The position numbers and the translations under genes are program-made. Of a stretch of DNA of 64,000 bases, positions 34,247 through 44,109 are shown one piece after another. Position 1 is the stretch's first letter; each line of letters begins with the position of its first letter. Location: positions 868,001 to 932,000 of the forward strand of contig NZ_AP024901.1 of the NCBI RefSeq assembly GCF_024347075.1. Reading direction: 5' to 3'. The stretch comes from Vibrio rarus. GTDB taxonomy: Bacteria; Pseudomonadota; Gammaproteobacteria; Enterobacterales; Vibrionaceae. Below the pieces are notes generated by a model. That model made no database searches, was not told the DNA's origin, and worked only from the letters and a program-made list of their open reading frames with translations.

Positions 34247-35298
34247 TTAGTGCTCTTTTAAATATCGGCAACATTTCGCAAAATGCCGTCGCCGCTTTTC
34301 TAAATGCTCACAGTAAGATGTCAGTTCTTCAAGTGTCCCAACAGGGCCATGGAACAAGTGGCCAAATTGAGTGATAAGTGTCATCCAGTTATCGGGGGCA
34401 ATATTCATTTTTACTAGTAAATCCTGACTACCACTACTGATAGCGCCACGCTTATCATCCCGAATTAACCGCCCTGTTTCATCAATGAGTTGTAAGTAGT
34501 CACTTAGCGGAAAAGCCACGCCCTTAGGTTGATTGTGCTGTTCATTTTCTATAAAAGGCAGTAAACGTTTAGGTTGCTCTCCTCTTAAAGCCCCCTGAAT
34601 GCGAAGTTGAATGCTGGTATGCTCTGACTGCTCAAGTGTTTTGGCCATTTTGGCTCTAATTGGATTTAAATCTACGTAAGCCATGCAGGTAATTAGCGCA
34701 GCCTCGTCGAGCAAGGCTTGAGATTTAAACCGTCCTTCCCAAAATCGGCCAGAGCAGTTGTCTTCTTGGTTTGCCCTTCGCGCGATGGGCTCATTAAGAC
34801 AACGCATAAACCAGCTGATATCACAAAGGCGACTTCGATAAGTAGCAATCCTATGCTGCAATATTGCGGTATCTGCAGGGGGGAGTAAATGCCCTTTAAC
34901 AAAGCGATGAGTGAGTTCATCGCCTTTAAATATTTGATGCCATTGCTCAAGTACTTCTCTGTCACTCCAGTCGTTGGCGGCCTCAATATCAACGTGTAAC
35001 ACCACATGTAAGTGATTGGACATAATAGCAAAAGCGGCAACATCGATGGCAAATACTGATGTGAGTTTTAGTAATAATGATTCAACCCAACCACGCCTAT
35101 GGTCGTAATTTTTCCCGGAGTAAGCATCGTCGCCACAAAGGTACGCGCGCCTAACAACGCGACTGCAGCAATGATAATAAGGCGTATCTTCAAGACTAAT
35201 TTGAGTTCTTCGAGGGCGAGGCATTAGGTTACTCCTGCATTCAAATCGTGCATTAAGTTTAGTCAATGGTTTTCAAATAGGGTATTACAATGGGTGGC
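34054..35298 (-). mobile_element. RAYT transposase unit, copy 2, with terminal inverted motifs
   Basis: In gene orientation the unit opens with GCCACCCATTGTAATACC (ending at 35298) and closes with ATTTACTATGGGTGTC (34054-34069). These are the motifs seen around copy 1, so the pair defines a ~1.25-kb repeated unit. Boundaries are inferred. Confidence 0.6.
34247..35224 (-). CDS. REP-associated tyrosine transposase-like protein (IS200/Y1 HUH family), copy 2
   Basis: 325 residues from ATG 35224, which has AGGAG upstream; the frame extends to 35266 without a better start. Same domains as copy 1: the HUH motif MSNHLHVVL near residue 70 and GRFWEGRFKSQALLDEAALI, with full length retained and no frame disruption. 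The two proteins differ at roughly one residue in five (for example VQGDLVEAFELPQL against VKGHLLPPADTAIL), so they are diverged relatives, not a recent duplication. Confidence 0.88.
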   Translation of the reverse strand: MPRPRRTQISLEDTPYYHCCSRVVRRAYLCGDDAYSGKNYDHRRGWVESLLLKLTSVFAIDVAAFAIMSNHLHVVLHVDIEAANDWSDREVLEQWHQIFKGDELTHRFVKGHLLPPADTAILQHRIATYRSRLCDISWFMRCLNEPIARRANQEDNCSGRFWEGRFKSQALLDEAALITCMAYVDLNPIRAKMAKTLEQSEHTSIQLRIQGALRGEQPKRLLPFIENEQHNQPKGVAFPLSDYLQLIDETGRLIRDDKRGAISSGSQDLLVKMNIAPDNWMTLITQFGHLFHGPVGTLEELTSYCEHLEKRRRHFAKCCRYLKEH

Positions 35299-35341
35299 CA
35301 CATTTGTGTTCATCAGGTATGGTGAGTTTTTTGGGGGTGTT

Positions 35342-35896
35342 ATGGCTATAAGTAATGTGTTGTATGGTGTGATTCAAGGGATGGGGTTTTGTATTCCTGT
35401 GGCTAAAGGGGTGTGTTGTGATGAATCTTTTTTGGCTAAGGTATGTGAAGAAAATACGGCGTTATTTGAGAGATCGAAACTTAAGTATCCTGCACATTCG
35501 GATCTACAACTCTTACTTGGTTTGTTGACCTTGCGTCATGAGGTTTTGTTAAAGCAACTTCTAGTGCAGCAAGACAGTTTAGTGGCTATGCAGCAGGTGA
35601 TAGAGGGTTCGTTAAACAGCGAGCATGCTAACGCATTTAAATCCCCATTAGTGATGGAGTTTTGGTTAACTATGCACCTTTGGTTGTATGCGCAAGGGCA
35701 GCTTAAAATGGATTTTTCATTGGCGAATGACTATGCAATGGAAGCGGCAGAAGCATTGAGCCCTTTATGTTCGTCATCAAAGGATCAGTTACGTTGTGAG
35801 TGGACGAGATCGTTTTATTGTGGTTCTGAGTTTTTGACTAAAAATGGTAACAAGGGTTCACGAATTGGTGCCTGGTTTGCTAACTTACTGAAATAA
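35342..35896 (+). CDS. Hypothetical protein, 184 residues
   Basis: Unrecognised. I choose ATG 35342 (MAISNVLYGV), which has a GGGGGTG stretch upstream, over 35294. It has no clear signal peptide; the body looks alpha-helical (LQLLLGLLTLRHEVLLKQLLVQQ; ANDYAMEAAEALSPLCSSSKDQ) and resembles helical-repeat packing. It lies directly beside RAYT copy 2 and is followed by the fhs promoter. Its role is unknown. Confidence 0.6.
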   Translation: MAISNVLYGVIQGMGFCIPVAKGVCCDESFLAKVCEENTALFERSKLKYPAHSDLQLLLGLLTLRHEVLLKQLLVQQDSLVAMQQVIEGSLNSEHANAFKSPLVMEFWLTMHLWLYAQGQLKMDFSLANDYAMEAAEALSPLCSSSKDQLRCEWTRSFYCGSEFLTKNGNKGSRIGAWFANLLK

Positions 35897-35965
35897 AATA
35901 AATAGTCTGTTATTTCTTGTTCGTTTATATGCATTTACTCCTTTTTTTTGTTTCATTTATAGGCA

Positions 35966-35981
35966 ACGCAAACGTTTGCTC
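35966..35981. promoter_or_regulatory. PurR-type operator upstream of fhs
   Basis: ACGCAAACGTTTGCTC matches the PurR consensus ACGCAAACGTTTGCGT at 14 of 16 positions, with a perfect GCAAACGTTTGC core. It lies about 75 bases before the fhs ATG. The shared core with the gcvT site suggests joint purine-responsive control of one-carbon supply. Confidence 0.8.
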
Positions 35982-36053
35982 TTTACTTATTGCTAAAATT
36001 CTTTATTATTCCGCCAAAATCAGATTGTCTCTTTATATCCCCCAGAGGTCACC

Positions 36054-37802
36054 ATGCTGTCGGACATTGAAATCTCACGCTTTACCCCTTTACGCCCTAT
36101 TGCTGATATCGCCACCGCAGTAGGACTGCATGCAGATGAGATTCAAACCCATGGACAATATAAAGCCAAGGTTTGCCTTAAAGCACTAAAACGTCTTAAA
36201 AAGAAAAAAACAGGAAAATTGGTGGTAGTGACGGCGATTACTCCCACGCCACTTGGAGAAGGCAAAACGGTTACAGCCATAGGTTTAGCTCAAGGCTTAT
36301 TTAAGGTCGGTCAGTCGGTAATGACTTGCATTAGACAACCGTCAATGGGCCCTGTTTTTGGCGTGAAAGGTGGTGCTGCGGGTGGTGGTTACTCTCAAGT
36401 TGCACCAATGGAAGAGCTAAATTTGCACCTCACCGGAGACATCCACGCCGTTACTGCAGCGCATAACTTAGCGTCTGCTGCTATTGATGCTCGTATTTAT
36501 CACGAGCAAAGAAAGGGTTATGACGACTTTGAAGCTCGCACGGGCATGAAGCCATTGCGTATTGATCCTACTAGCATAGTGTGGAAGCGAGTAGTGGATC
36601 ACAATGACCGTGCCCTACGAAAAATCAATGTAGGTTTGAATGATGAAGGCAAAACCATCAATGGCTATGAACGAGAAGATGGTTTTGATATTTCTGCTGC
36701 TTCAGAATTAATGGCGGTACTCGCCTTGGCCGCAGATTTACACGATCTGCGTCTGCGTATTGGTAAGATCGTCATTGGTTACAACTTTGATGGACAAGCA
36801 GTAACGACGGAAGATCTTGGTGTAGCTGGCGCTATGACAGTTAGTATGCGTCAAGCCATTGAGCCCACTATGATGCAAACGTTAGAAGGGATCCCAACCT
36901 TAGTTCACGCGGGTCCATTTGCTAACATTGCCCACGGTAACTCTTCGATTATAGCCGACAATATTGCCACTAAATTGGTGGACTATACGGTAACCGAAGG
37001 GGGCTTTGGCTCGGACATGGGTTTTGAAAAAGCGTGTAATATTAAAGCGCAAGCCTCTGGCAAAGCTCCAGATTGTGCGGTAATTGTTGCCACATTGCGC
37101 GGTTTAAAGGCCAATTCAGGCTTATATAATTTGAAACCAGGCCAACCTATCCCCGATAGCATGTTCGACAAAGACAGTGCGGCGCTAAAAGCCGGTTTTG
37201 ATAATTTAGCTTGGCATATTCAAAACGTAGTAAAGTATGGTGTGCCTGCTGTTGTGGCAATTAACCGTTTCCCGCAAGACAGTGACGAAGAATTGGCCGA
37301 GCTTAAAGCCATGGTAGAAGCTTTGCCATACGCCGTTGAAGTTGCGGTGTGTGAAGCGTTTGCTAAAGGTGGGGCAGGGGCAACAGAGTTGGCGGCCAAA
37401 GTGGTTGAACTGTGCCAATCTCCGAGCCAATTTACCCCGCTCTATCAGCCTTCTAATACGTTAGAAGAAAAAATCATGGCAGTGACTGAGCTTGGTTATG
37501 GTGCCGATTCGGTTACGTTAAGTGATAAAGCCAAAGCGCAACTGGCACAATTTAAAGCATTGGGCTTTGATCATTTAGCGATTTGTATGGCTAAAACACC
37601 TATGTCCATTTCTGCAGATGGCGCAGTAAAAGGCGCACCATCTTCTTTTGATATTCCTGTGCGTGAGCTAAAGTTGTGTGCTGGCGCTGGGTTTATTTAT
37701 GCATTGTGCGGCAATGTGATGACCATGCCTGGCTTATCGGATAAGCCGGCCTTTATGAATCTTGATATTGATGCCGACGGAAATATTATTGGTTTAAGTT
37801 AA
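36054..37802 (+). CDS. fhs: Formate-tetrahydrofolate ligase
   Basis: ATP-dependent formation of 10-formyl-THF from formate and THF. 582 residues. The phosphate-binding segment is [19 protein letters not shown] (about residues 62-80); [20 protein letters not shown] and the [20 protein letters not shown] block are diagnostic. The AGAGG ribosome binding site is 6 bases before the ATG. Many enterobacteria lack this gene. It has its own promoter with a PurR-type box and is convergent with the serine ammonia-lyase, which fits a local glycine/serine/one-carbon grouping. Confidence 0.97.
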   Translation: MLSDIEISRFTPLRPIADIATAVGLHADEIQTHGQYKAKVCLKALKRLKKKKTGKLVVVTAITPTPLGEGKTVTAIGLAQGLFKVGQSVMTCIRQPSMGPVFGVKGGAAGGGYSQVAPMEELNLHLTGDIHAVTAAHNLASAAIDARIYHEQRKGYDDFEARTGMKPLRIDPTSIVWKRVVDHNDRALRKINVGLNDEGKTINGYEREDGFDISAASELMAVLALAADLHDLRLRIGKIVIGYNFDGQAVTTEDLGVAGAMTVSMRQAIEPTMMQTLEGIPTLVHAGPFANIAHGNSSIIADNIATKLVDYTVTEGGFGSDMGFEKACNIKAQASGKAPDCAVIVATLRGLKANSGLYNLKPGQPIPDSMFDKDSAALKAGFDNLAWHIQNVVKYGVPAVVAINRFPQDSDEELAELKAMVEALPYAVEVAVCEAFAKGGAGATELAAKVVELCQSPSQFTPLYQPSNTLEEKIMAVTELGYGADSVTLSDKAKAQLAQFKALGFDHLAICMAKTPMSISADGAVKGAPSSFDIPVRELKLCAGAGFIYALCGNVMTMPGLSDKPAFMNLDIDADGNIIGLS

Positions 37803-37839
37803 TCTCCTTTGAGCTCATCGTAATATTGCTCAGTGATAT

Positions 37840-37880
37840 AAAAAGGCATGCCCTTGTGTAGGTGCATGCCTTTATTGTTT
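37840..37880. terminator. Bidirectional terminator between fhs and the serine ammonia-lyase gene
   Basis: AAAAAGGCATGC and GCATGCCTTTA pair around a 12-base loop. A-tract on the left and T-rich sequence on the right allow it to end both convergent transcripts. Confidence 0.8.
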
Positions 37881-37949
37881 TATGACAAAGAGAAAATGCG
37901 ATGACTAGGAGCAGGCTGCTACTGTCGCAATGATCGACAGTGATTTGGC

Positions 37950-39320
37950 TTATTCACAAGGAGGAGCGAGATGGATCATCGCCAGTCCACCAAGGGACGT
38001 TTCACGGTATTTCTTATTCATATCCTTGCCCGTTTGATACATAGTATCAATGACATTATCTAATGAAATAAGACACTTACTAGATCGTTTCAGTGCCATT
38101 CGTGATGCATTAATAGCCTTCATTGCCCCCATAGCATTGCGCTCAATGCAGGGCACTTGTACCAGTCCGCCAATAGGATCACAGGTCATGCCTAGTGAGT
38201 GTTCCATTGCAATTTCAGCGGCAATACAAATTTGCTCGTTACTGCCTCCACGAAGTGCAGTTAACCCCGCAGCCGCCATAGATGAAGAGACACCCACCTC
38301 TCCTTGGCATCCCACTTCAGCGCCCGAGATAGAGGCATTGGTTTTATATAAAATTCCGATAGCGCCGGAAACGGCCATAAAATCTTTGAGCTGTTTGGTA
38401 TCTAACGTTTTAACAAAGCGATTGTGATACATCAATACCGCAGGAATAACCCCAGCAGCACCATTGGTCGGAGAGGTCACCACTTGTCCACCGGCGGCAT
38501 TTTCTTCACTGACTGCAAAGGCGAACAGATTTATCCAATCCATGATGGCCATAGGATCACTTTCTATGGCGGCGCTGGCTTCTAATTTTTTCAGCAAATT
38601 GGGCGCTCGGCGAGTGACACTCAAACCACCATCTAAGATCCCTTCAGTTTCAAAGCCTCGCTCCATGCATAAATGCATCACTTTCCAGATTTGTTCCGTT
38701 TTCGCATCAATGGCCGGCATGTCCTGAAAAGCCAGTTCATTTCGCAGTACCATACCACCTAGGCTCAAGCCATGTTTTTCAGCCTGCTGCAGCATTTCAT
38801 CGGCACTTGCGAAAGGAAACTCAACCGCAACATCCGATGTTTTTTTACCAAGCTGTAACTCTTTTTCAGTCGCGATAAATCCGCCACCAATAGAGTAGTA
38901 AGTCTCAAACCCCACCGAGTTACCATGGGCATCAAATGCCGATATGGTCATACCATTTTCATGTAGAGGTAAGTTGCTGTCGTGGAATAAAATATCCTGT
39001 TGGTAGTTAAACGTAATAAAATGGTCGCCAGCAATATTCAACTTGCCTTCTTCAATGGCATTGCGCATCTCAGTGTTAGCACTTGAGATTTTGATGGTAT
39101 CGGGACGGTTGCCCAGCAAACCTAAAATGACGGCGCGATCGGTATGGTGACCACGACCCGTTAAAGAGAGAGAGCCATACAAGTCAACTTGGATGCGAAA
39201 GACGGAAGAGACCTCTTTCTCAATCAGTTGTGTGAAATGATAGCCCGCAAGCATAGGACCATTAGTATGAGAACTCGAAGGCCCTACCCCTATTTTATAG
39301 ATATCAAAGATTGAGTACAT
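37950..39320 (-). CDS. sdaA: L-serine ammonia-lyase (iron-sulfur, SdaA type)
   Basis: Deaminates L-serine to pyruvate. 456 residues from ATG 39320, preceded by AGGTAGGA; the extended frame to 39386 adds nothing typical. The N-terminal beta domain has SIFDIYKIGVGPSSSHTNGP. The catalytic alpha domain carries the 4Fe-4S cysteines in AEVGCQGEVGVS and TCDPIGGLVQVPCIERNAMG. Single-chain enzyme of the SdaA/SdaB type; which of the two names applies cannot be decided. Serine from glycine cleavage/SHMT would feed pyruvate through it. Confidence 0.95.
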   Translation of the reverse strand: MYSIFDIYKIGVGPSSSHTNGPMLAGYHFTQLIEKEVSSVFRIQVDLYGSLSLTGRGHHTDRAVILGLLGNRPDTIKISSANTEMRNAIEEGKLNIAGDHFITFNYQQDILFHDSNLPLHENGMTISAFDAHGNSVGFETYYSIGGGFIATEKELQLGKKTSDVAVEFPFASADEMLQQAEKHGLSLGGMVLRNELAFQDMPAIDAKTEQIWKVMHLCMERGFETEGILDGGLSVTRRAPNLLKKLEASAAIESDPMAIMDWINLFAFAVSEENAAGGQVVTSPTNGAAGVIPAVLMYHNRFVKTLDTKQLKDFMAVSGAIGILYKTNASISGAEVGCQGEVGVSSSMAAAGLTALRGGSNEQICIAAEIAMEHSLGMTCDPIGGLVQVPCIERNAMGAMKAINASRMALKRSSKCLISLDNVIDTMYQTGKDMNKKYRETSLGGLAMIHLAPPCE

Positions 39321-39563
39321 ATTCCTACCTATTACGCCATAAAGGCTCATGCCAATGAGGGAAAACAAAGCTAAGTGCCATTGCAATTCTGAGGGTAATG
39401 AATCGACAACAACAGAGGGGGCACTTAGCCATTAATGGCTTAAATTGTGCAGTATACTGCCTATTAATAGTAATGATAGCCAGTATATGGCGAATAATAA
39501 TCTCTTTTCGTTGGCGAACGGTGTTAGAGTGCAAAAATTACAGAAGTTTAAAGGTGGAAGATA

Positions 39564-40094
39564 ATGTTGTACTGCCCTAAATGTGGCGTAAAAAGCTTGG
39601 CTGCCCATAATAACCAGTTTATTTGTGCAGAGTGTGACTTTACGTTTTTTCAGAATATGGCCGCAGCTGTAATGGCGGCAGTGATTAAAAAAGATGTCCA
39701 GCAACAGGTGATGCTGTTAGTGGCAACTCGCTCTCGTCATCCTGGGAAGGGCTTATGGGATCTACCTGGCGGTTTTGTGGACCCTGACGAAAGCGCAGAG
39801 CATGCCCTAAAACGAGAACTAAAAGAAGAAATAGGAGTAGAGCCTGCGTCTTTGCAATATCTGGTCTCTTATCCTAATACCTACCCTTATAAAACGGTGG
39901 TGTATAAAACATGCGATATGGTGTTTTTAGTAACTTTGCCAAGTCAGGCACAAGTAGTTGCCGCTGATGATGTAGAAAGTTTGCAGTGGTTGCCTTTAGC
40001 GGATATCGACTTAAATGGTTTTGCCTTTGAATCCACTAAGCAAGCCGTGCAGACAGTGCGAGCGCATTTGTCTAATCAGCATCTAAACGAATGA
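39564..40094 (+). CDS. Nudix hydrolase with N-terminal zinc ribbon
   Basis: 176 residues. CPKCGVKS and CAECDF at the N-terminus form a four-cysteine zinc ribbon, followed by a Nudix domain whose box GGFVDPDESAEHALKRELKE plus EIGV fits Gx5Ex7REUxEExGU exactly. NADH-pyrophosphatase-like enzymes have this layout, but the substrate here is open. RBS GGTGGAAG is 5 bases before the ATG. It is divergent from the serine ammonia-lyase. Confidence 0.9.
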   Translation: MLYCPKCGVKSLAAHNNQFICAECDFTFFQNMAAAVMAAVIKKDVQQQVMLLVATRSRHPGKGLWDLPGGFVDPDESAEHALKRELKEEIGVEPASLQYLVSYPNTYPYKTVVYKTCDMVFLVTLPSQAQVVAADDVESLQWLPLADIDLNGFAFESTKQAVQTVRAHLSNQHLNE

Positions 40095-40181
40095 TTTATA
40101 AGTACTTTACTAAGGTCCTCGCTCGGAAGGTGCTTGGTTAAATGTCAACGACTTATGCGGGACTATCCTAGAGTCAATATG

Positions 40182-41063
40182 CTAGTGCCACATCACCAAC
40201 ACTGCGGCAATGCCAACTAAGATCAGAGCCAGTATGTCTTTTTTGGCAATGCGTTGTTTAAGATAAAAATACGACACCAACATGGTAAAAAAGATTTCTA
40301 CTTGGCCTAAGGTTTTTACATAAGGCACCGCCTGCAATGACATGGCGCTGAACCAACCAAATGAACCAATGAAACTGGCAATACTGGTCATAATGACCAA
40401 CTTAGGTGCCCGTAGCATCTGTCTTAGTGTGTTTCTATCTTTTAGTAGTAAATAGCCAGTGAGCATTAGGGTTTGCAACAAGATAACAATAAATAACACC
40501 CATGCTGCGCGATGAGGAAACGGCAAGGAGAGGCTTAAACTGGCTTCTCTTATCCAAAGTGAAGTTAGAGCAAAACAGGTACTGCATGCCAAGCCCAACA
40601 ATGCCGTATTAAGTGAAATACGGCGCTCTCCTTGTGGCAAACTTAAAATTAACACCGCTAAGCCACCGATTAGCACGCCAGCCCAGCCAAGCAAAGTTAA
40701 ACTGGTACCAAAAAATAAAACCCCTAAAAAAGCAGATACTGGCGCTTCTGATTTAGCCAGTCCCGCCCCGATAGCAAAATTCTTTTGTTTAAATAACACC
40801 ACCATGAGCGCAGTTGCAATTATCTGCATGATGGCTGCGCCAACTAAAAATAGCCAAGAATGTGTGGTAAAGGTTGCCAATGGTGCCGGTTGCCATTGGT
40901 ACAGAGCAATGAGGTAAATGAATGCCAATGGGCTGGCCCATAAGAAGCGAGCTAAAGTGACCCCTGTGACATTGAGACTGTGGCTTAACTGGCTTTGAAA
41001 TGCATTGCGCCATGCTTGACTAAAAGCGGCTAAAAAAGTGAAAAGAACCCAGCTCACGTTCAT
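40182..41063 (-). CDS. EamA/DMT-family membrane transporter
   Basis: About ten hydrophobic segments in 293 residues, in the two-fold repeated EamA arrangement (RNAFQSQLSHSLNVTGVTLARF; LGQVEIFFTMLVSYFYLKQR near the end of the second repeat). The family exports or imports small metabolites. The start is uncertain: ATG 41063 gives a typical N-terminus but AAGG lies immediately against it; a TTG at 41081 is the alternative. Convergent with the Nudix gene. Confidence 0.85.
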   Translation of the reverse strand: MNVSWVLFTFLAAFSQAWRNAFQSQLSHSLNVTGVTLARFLWASPLAFIYLIALYQWQPAPLATFTTHSWLFLVGAAIMQIIATALMVVLFKQKNFAIGAGLAKSEAPVSAFLGVLFFGTSLTLLGWAGVLIGGLAVLILSLPQGERRISLNTALLGLACSTCFALTSLWIREASLSLSLPFPHRAAWVLFIVILLQTLMLTGYLLLKDRNTLRQMLRAPKLVIMTSIASFIGSFGWFSAMSLQAVPYVKTLGQVEIFFTMLVSYFYLKQRIAKKDILALILVGIAAVLVMWH

Positions 41064-41261
41064 CCTTGAAATATCAGGCAATAGGAAGCCTATATCCTAC
41101 AGGCGCGCAGAGAGATCACAACTGTGTTGTATCAATTACCTTGCCCAAGTTAAAGATGATTATTCACATAATAAAGCGGCTTTATTTACTTAAGAGACAT
41201 AATTTGTCGCCATTGTGCATATGATTACATCAAACGTGAAACATAATAAGAGATGTAACCT

Positions 41262-42854
41262 ATGACCATTGCACAATTTAAAACACAATTAACAGTCCAA
41301 CAATTTGATAACTACAGCTTCTTAAAAAATGGGCTCAATGAGCTATATATACAGGCTATCCAAGCCGAAAAATACGCCGGTATAGATGGGCAATCCAGTT
41401 TGGCAAAAATGCGATTATTTGTTGAGTTGGCTTGCCATGAGTTAGGTAAATTTTATGGGCTTAGACCGCCGGTTTCTGGGGAGCTTTCAAATAAAATCAA
41501 ACAGTTGGAATCGTCTAAAAAAGTAGATGCTTGGGCTATTCAGTCAATGAATCGTCTGCGCTCTTTTGGCAATCAATCGCTGCATATTACGGAAGTGAAT
41601 GGGCATTTTGTGGCGCAGTTGAATGTGTCAGAAATTCGCATGCGTCAATTACTGCAAGATATGCACGAACTGGCCAAATATGTGGCAAATAAGGTGCTAT
41701 TTATAGAACAAAGTACCATGCCCGATTGGCAACAGAACCCATCTTTAGAGTTAGCGGAGTCAATTACATTAGCGTTGAGTGGTGATGTGCAATCAAGTTA
41801 CGCCGTGGCTAAGCATTTCTTCAGCAAGTTAGCATTATCTGAGAGTTCAAATAAGCAACAACGTACAAGTTGGCAGTGTGATTTTGAATATTGGTCCAAC
41901 AAAGCACTGCAACAAGGGTGTAAAAAAAGCGGTTTGTTGCAAGCAAATAGCTACGCCAGAAAACTCATGCCACATAAAGAATCCACTGAAATTAAGGCCC
42001 TATACAAGAAGGCGTTATTGGTGGATGAAGAGGGTGAAGCGTTGGCAAGTTTTGCGATGTATTTGATGAGAATAGGTGAAGTAAAGCTAGGCTTAGACTA
42101 CCTGATACAAGCCACTGAAAAGGGCAATCACGAGTCGCTTTCTCAAATGCAGGCGATTACCCACAAACAAGATGAACAAGCGTACTTGGGCTTGATTGAT
42201 GAAGGTCTTAAGTTGTCACATAAACCCTCTTACACTTTGGACTTATTTGAAAAAATAAAGCGTTATGAGAAAAATCTTGACGATGAAGTGGCGCTTAAAG
42301 CGTTGCGTAGTGCGCTTATTGTGGCTGAAGCGAAATCGGCTCCTGGGTATCAGTTTTTTAAAGGGTATGCCGCATTCATATCAGAAAATAAAACCGCATC
42401 TAAAGGTCTCACCCATCAGCAATGCGCCAATATGATGGTCGATCACTACGACAATTTGCCCATCGACCTTGAGGTTGAAGGGCGTCTTCTTAGTGTGATT
42501 GCTGACTTTAATGAACATCATAAAGTGATGCTCTCTATTTTTGAGCGGGCGATGACGCAAATAAGCGATGTTCAGCAGCAGGCACAGCTGAAATCAGCGG
42601 TGGCTATGTGCTCTATTGAAATATTTAAGCAGAAGCATTCAGTGAAAACCCCTATGCCAATTCGTCAAATGTTACAAGAAGCGGCCAATGATGGGGATGC
42701 TACCGCAAGATCGTACCTTAACTCTACAGAAGGTAAGGCGTTACTGAAAAAGGGAGGTTTTGGTACCACCGCACGCATTGGGCGCAAAACTGGTGGCCAA
42801 AAAGCGAAAGATCGAAAGAAAAATAAAGCGGCAAAGAAAGCGCGTCGCAAATAA
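41262..42854 (+). CDS. Large DUF4145-like / helical-repeat protein with a basic tail
   Basis: 530 residues. Residues about 15-140 (FLKNGLNELYIQAIQAEKYA, ARLFVELACHELGKFYGL-like, SMNRLRSFGNQSLH) resemble DUF4145-type N-terminal domains that occur in restriction and defence proteins. The middle is a TPR/Sel1-like array (EIKALYKKALLVDEEGEALASFAMYLMRIGEVKLGLDYL in parts). The last ~35 residues are very basic (GRKTGGQKAKDRKKNKAAKK), suggesting nucleic-acid or ribosome contact. No catalytic motif is seen. AAGAGATG precedes the ATG. Function unknown; the family resemblance is moderate. Confidence 0.6.
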   Translation: MTIAQFKTQLTVQQFDNYSFLKNGLNELYIQAIQAEKYAGIDGQSSLAKMRLFVELACHELGKFYGLRPPVSGELSNKIKQLESSKKVDAWAIQSMNRLRSFGNQSLHITEVNGHFVAQLNVSEIRMRQLLQDMHELAKYVANKVLFIEQSTMPDWQQNPSLELAESITLALSGDVQSSYAVAKHFFSKLALSESSNKQQRTSWQCDFEYWSNKALQQGCKKSGLLQANSYARKLMPHKESTEIKALYKKALLVDEEGEALASFAMYLMRIGEVKLGLDYLIQATEKGNHESLSQMQAITHKQDEQAYLGLIDEGLKLSHKPSYTLDLFEKIKRYEKNLDDEVALKALRSALIVAEAKSAPGYQFFKGYAAFISENKTASKGLTHQQCANMMVDHYDNLPIDLEVEGRLLSVIADFNEHHKVMLSIFERAMTQISDVQQQAQLKSAVAMCSIEIFKQKHSVKTPMPIRQMLQEAANDGDATARSYLNSTEGKALLKKGGFGTTARIGRKTGGQKAKDRKKNKAAKKARRK

Positions 42855-42898
42855 TTTCGGCTTATTGCGCTTTCAATTCGCCTGTGCCAGTTATGAGG

Positions 42899-43966
42899 TT
42901 AAAACATCGAGTTATACAGATACCCTGCGCCGATTGCCATGCCTAGTATCACGGCTAAGAACGCGGCGATCATCTGGTTTTTAAAGATGGATTTTAACAA
43001 AATCACTTCTGTTAGACTGGCTCCTGCGCTGCCGATAATCAGTGCCATGACAGAGCCTAACGCCATGCCTTTTTGGACGAGAGCAGCACTTAGAGGAATG
43101 ACCGCTTCTGCTCGAATATACAAAGGGATACCAATGACTGCCGCGATAGGAATGGCGTACCAAACATGATTACCGGCATAACGTGCTATGACCTCTGTTG
43201 GAATAAAACCATAGATGAATGAGCCAATAAAAATGCCCAGTAACAAGTAAGGAAGTACTTGCTTAAAATCTTTCCAAGTGGCGTTCCAGATCCGTAACCA
43301 GCGATTGGTTGGCGCGGTGTCTGTTGTTGCTGTGGCATCTATTGGGGCTGCAGTACTATCACAGCAAGTGTGTTTAGGCGTCTCTTTTTTAGCTAAGGGT
43401 GAACAACAAGCATTGGCTGGGGCTGCTTTTATCTGTTGTGTGGCCGTCGTTGTATCATTTTCATCGTTACCGCAACCACCGTTATCACGGTTATTGCAGC
43501 TTGTAGTTTGTTGATAGGCTTCTTGGCGAACGTATCGCTCAAACCCCAATTTTTCTAGTACATAACCTGAAACTACAGCAACAGTCATGGCAATGGCAAA
43601 ATAGAATATGGCCACTTTCCAACCAAAGGTCATCACAAACAAACCAATGATCACAGGGTTAAGTAAAGGGCTTGCAAACAAAAAAACCATCATAGGGCCA
43701 AATCCTGCACGTGCGCGCAATAAGCCTTTTAAAAAGGGGATTGTGGAGCATGAGCAAAATGGAGTAATTGCTCCTAATAGGGCTGCAATAAAATACCCTT
43801 TGCCATTTTTGGAGCTTAAAATCGATTGAACTTTTTCTGCTGTTATAACCTCTTGTAACACGCCCACTAAATAGCTAATAGTGAGGAATAATATCGTCAG
43901 TTCCGTGGCCAAAAAGAGGAACATATGCCCTGTTTGTTGTGCCATGTTCAGTATTTCGTTATTCAT
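42899..43966 (-). CDS. DUF318/ArsP-type permease, probable metal or metalloid efflux (SO_0444-like)
   Basis: 355 residues, about eight hydrophobic segments split 4+4 by a long cytosolic loop. AAITPFCSCSTIPFLKG-like in the first half (residues about 61-78: LGAITPFCSCSTIPF) and IGIPLYIRAEAVIPLSAALV in the second are the paired motifs of this permease family. The central loop (about 155-210) is Cys-rich (TSCNNRDNGGCG, NACCSPLA, HTCCDS), a likely metal-binding sensor or delivery region. Downstream of an ArsR-family gene on the same strand. Related permeases are proposed to export Cu/Zn or organoarsenicals; the ion is not settled here. Confidence 0.85.
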   Translation of the reverse strand: MNNEILNMAQQTGHMFLFLATELTILFLTISYLVGVLQEVITAEKVQSILSSKNGKGYFIAALLGAITPFCSCSTIPFLKGLLRARAGFGPMMVFLFASPLLNPVIIGLFVMTFGWKVAIFYFAIAMTVAVVSGYVLEKLGFERYVRQEAYQQTTSCNNRDNGGCGNDENDTTTATQQIKAAPANACCSPLAKKETPKHTCCDSTAAPIDATATTDTAPTNRWLRIWNATWKDFKQVLPYLLLGIFIGSFIYGFIPTEVIARYAGNHVWYAIPIAAVIGIPLYIRAEAVIPLSAALVQKGMALGSVMALIIGSAGASLTEVILLKSIFKNQMIAAFLAVILGMAIGAGYLYNSMF

Positions 43967-44053
43967 GATGCAATGCCTTAAATCTCTATATGTTCAACTT
44001 TTTATTTCGAATGTACTCGAATTATAGAAATATAAGAAAGCAAAGCAAGCATA

Positions 44054-44077
44054 ATATTTCGAATAAAACCGAAATAT
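44054..44077. promoter_or_regulatory. Candidate ArsR operator ahead of the permease
   Basis: ATATTTCG at 44054-44061 and CGAAATAT at 44070-44077 form a perfect 8-bp inverted repeat with an 8-base spacer. It lies about 90 bases before the permease start, between arsR and the permease. A second smaller repeat, TTCGA-n6-TCGAA, lies at 44006-44021. One or both may bind the adjacent ArsR protein. Confidence 0.45.
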
Positions 44078-44109
44078 CAGTTAACTGTTTGAATTATTTA
44101 AAAATAAAC

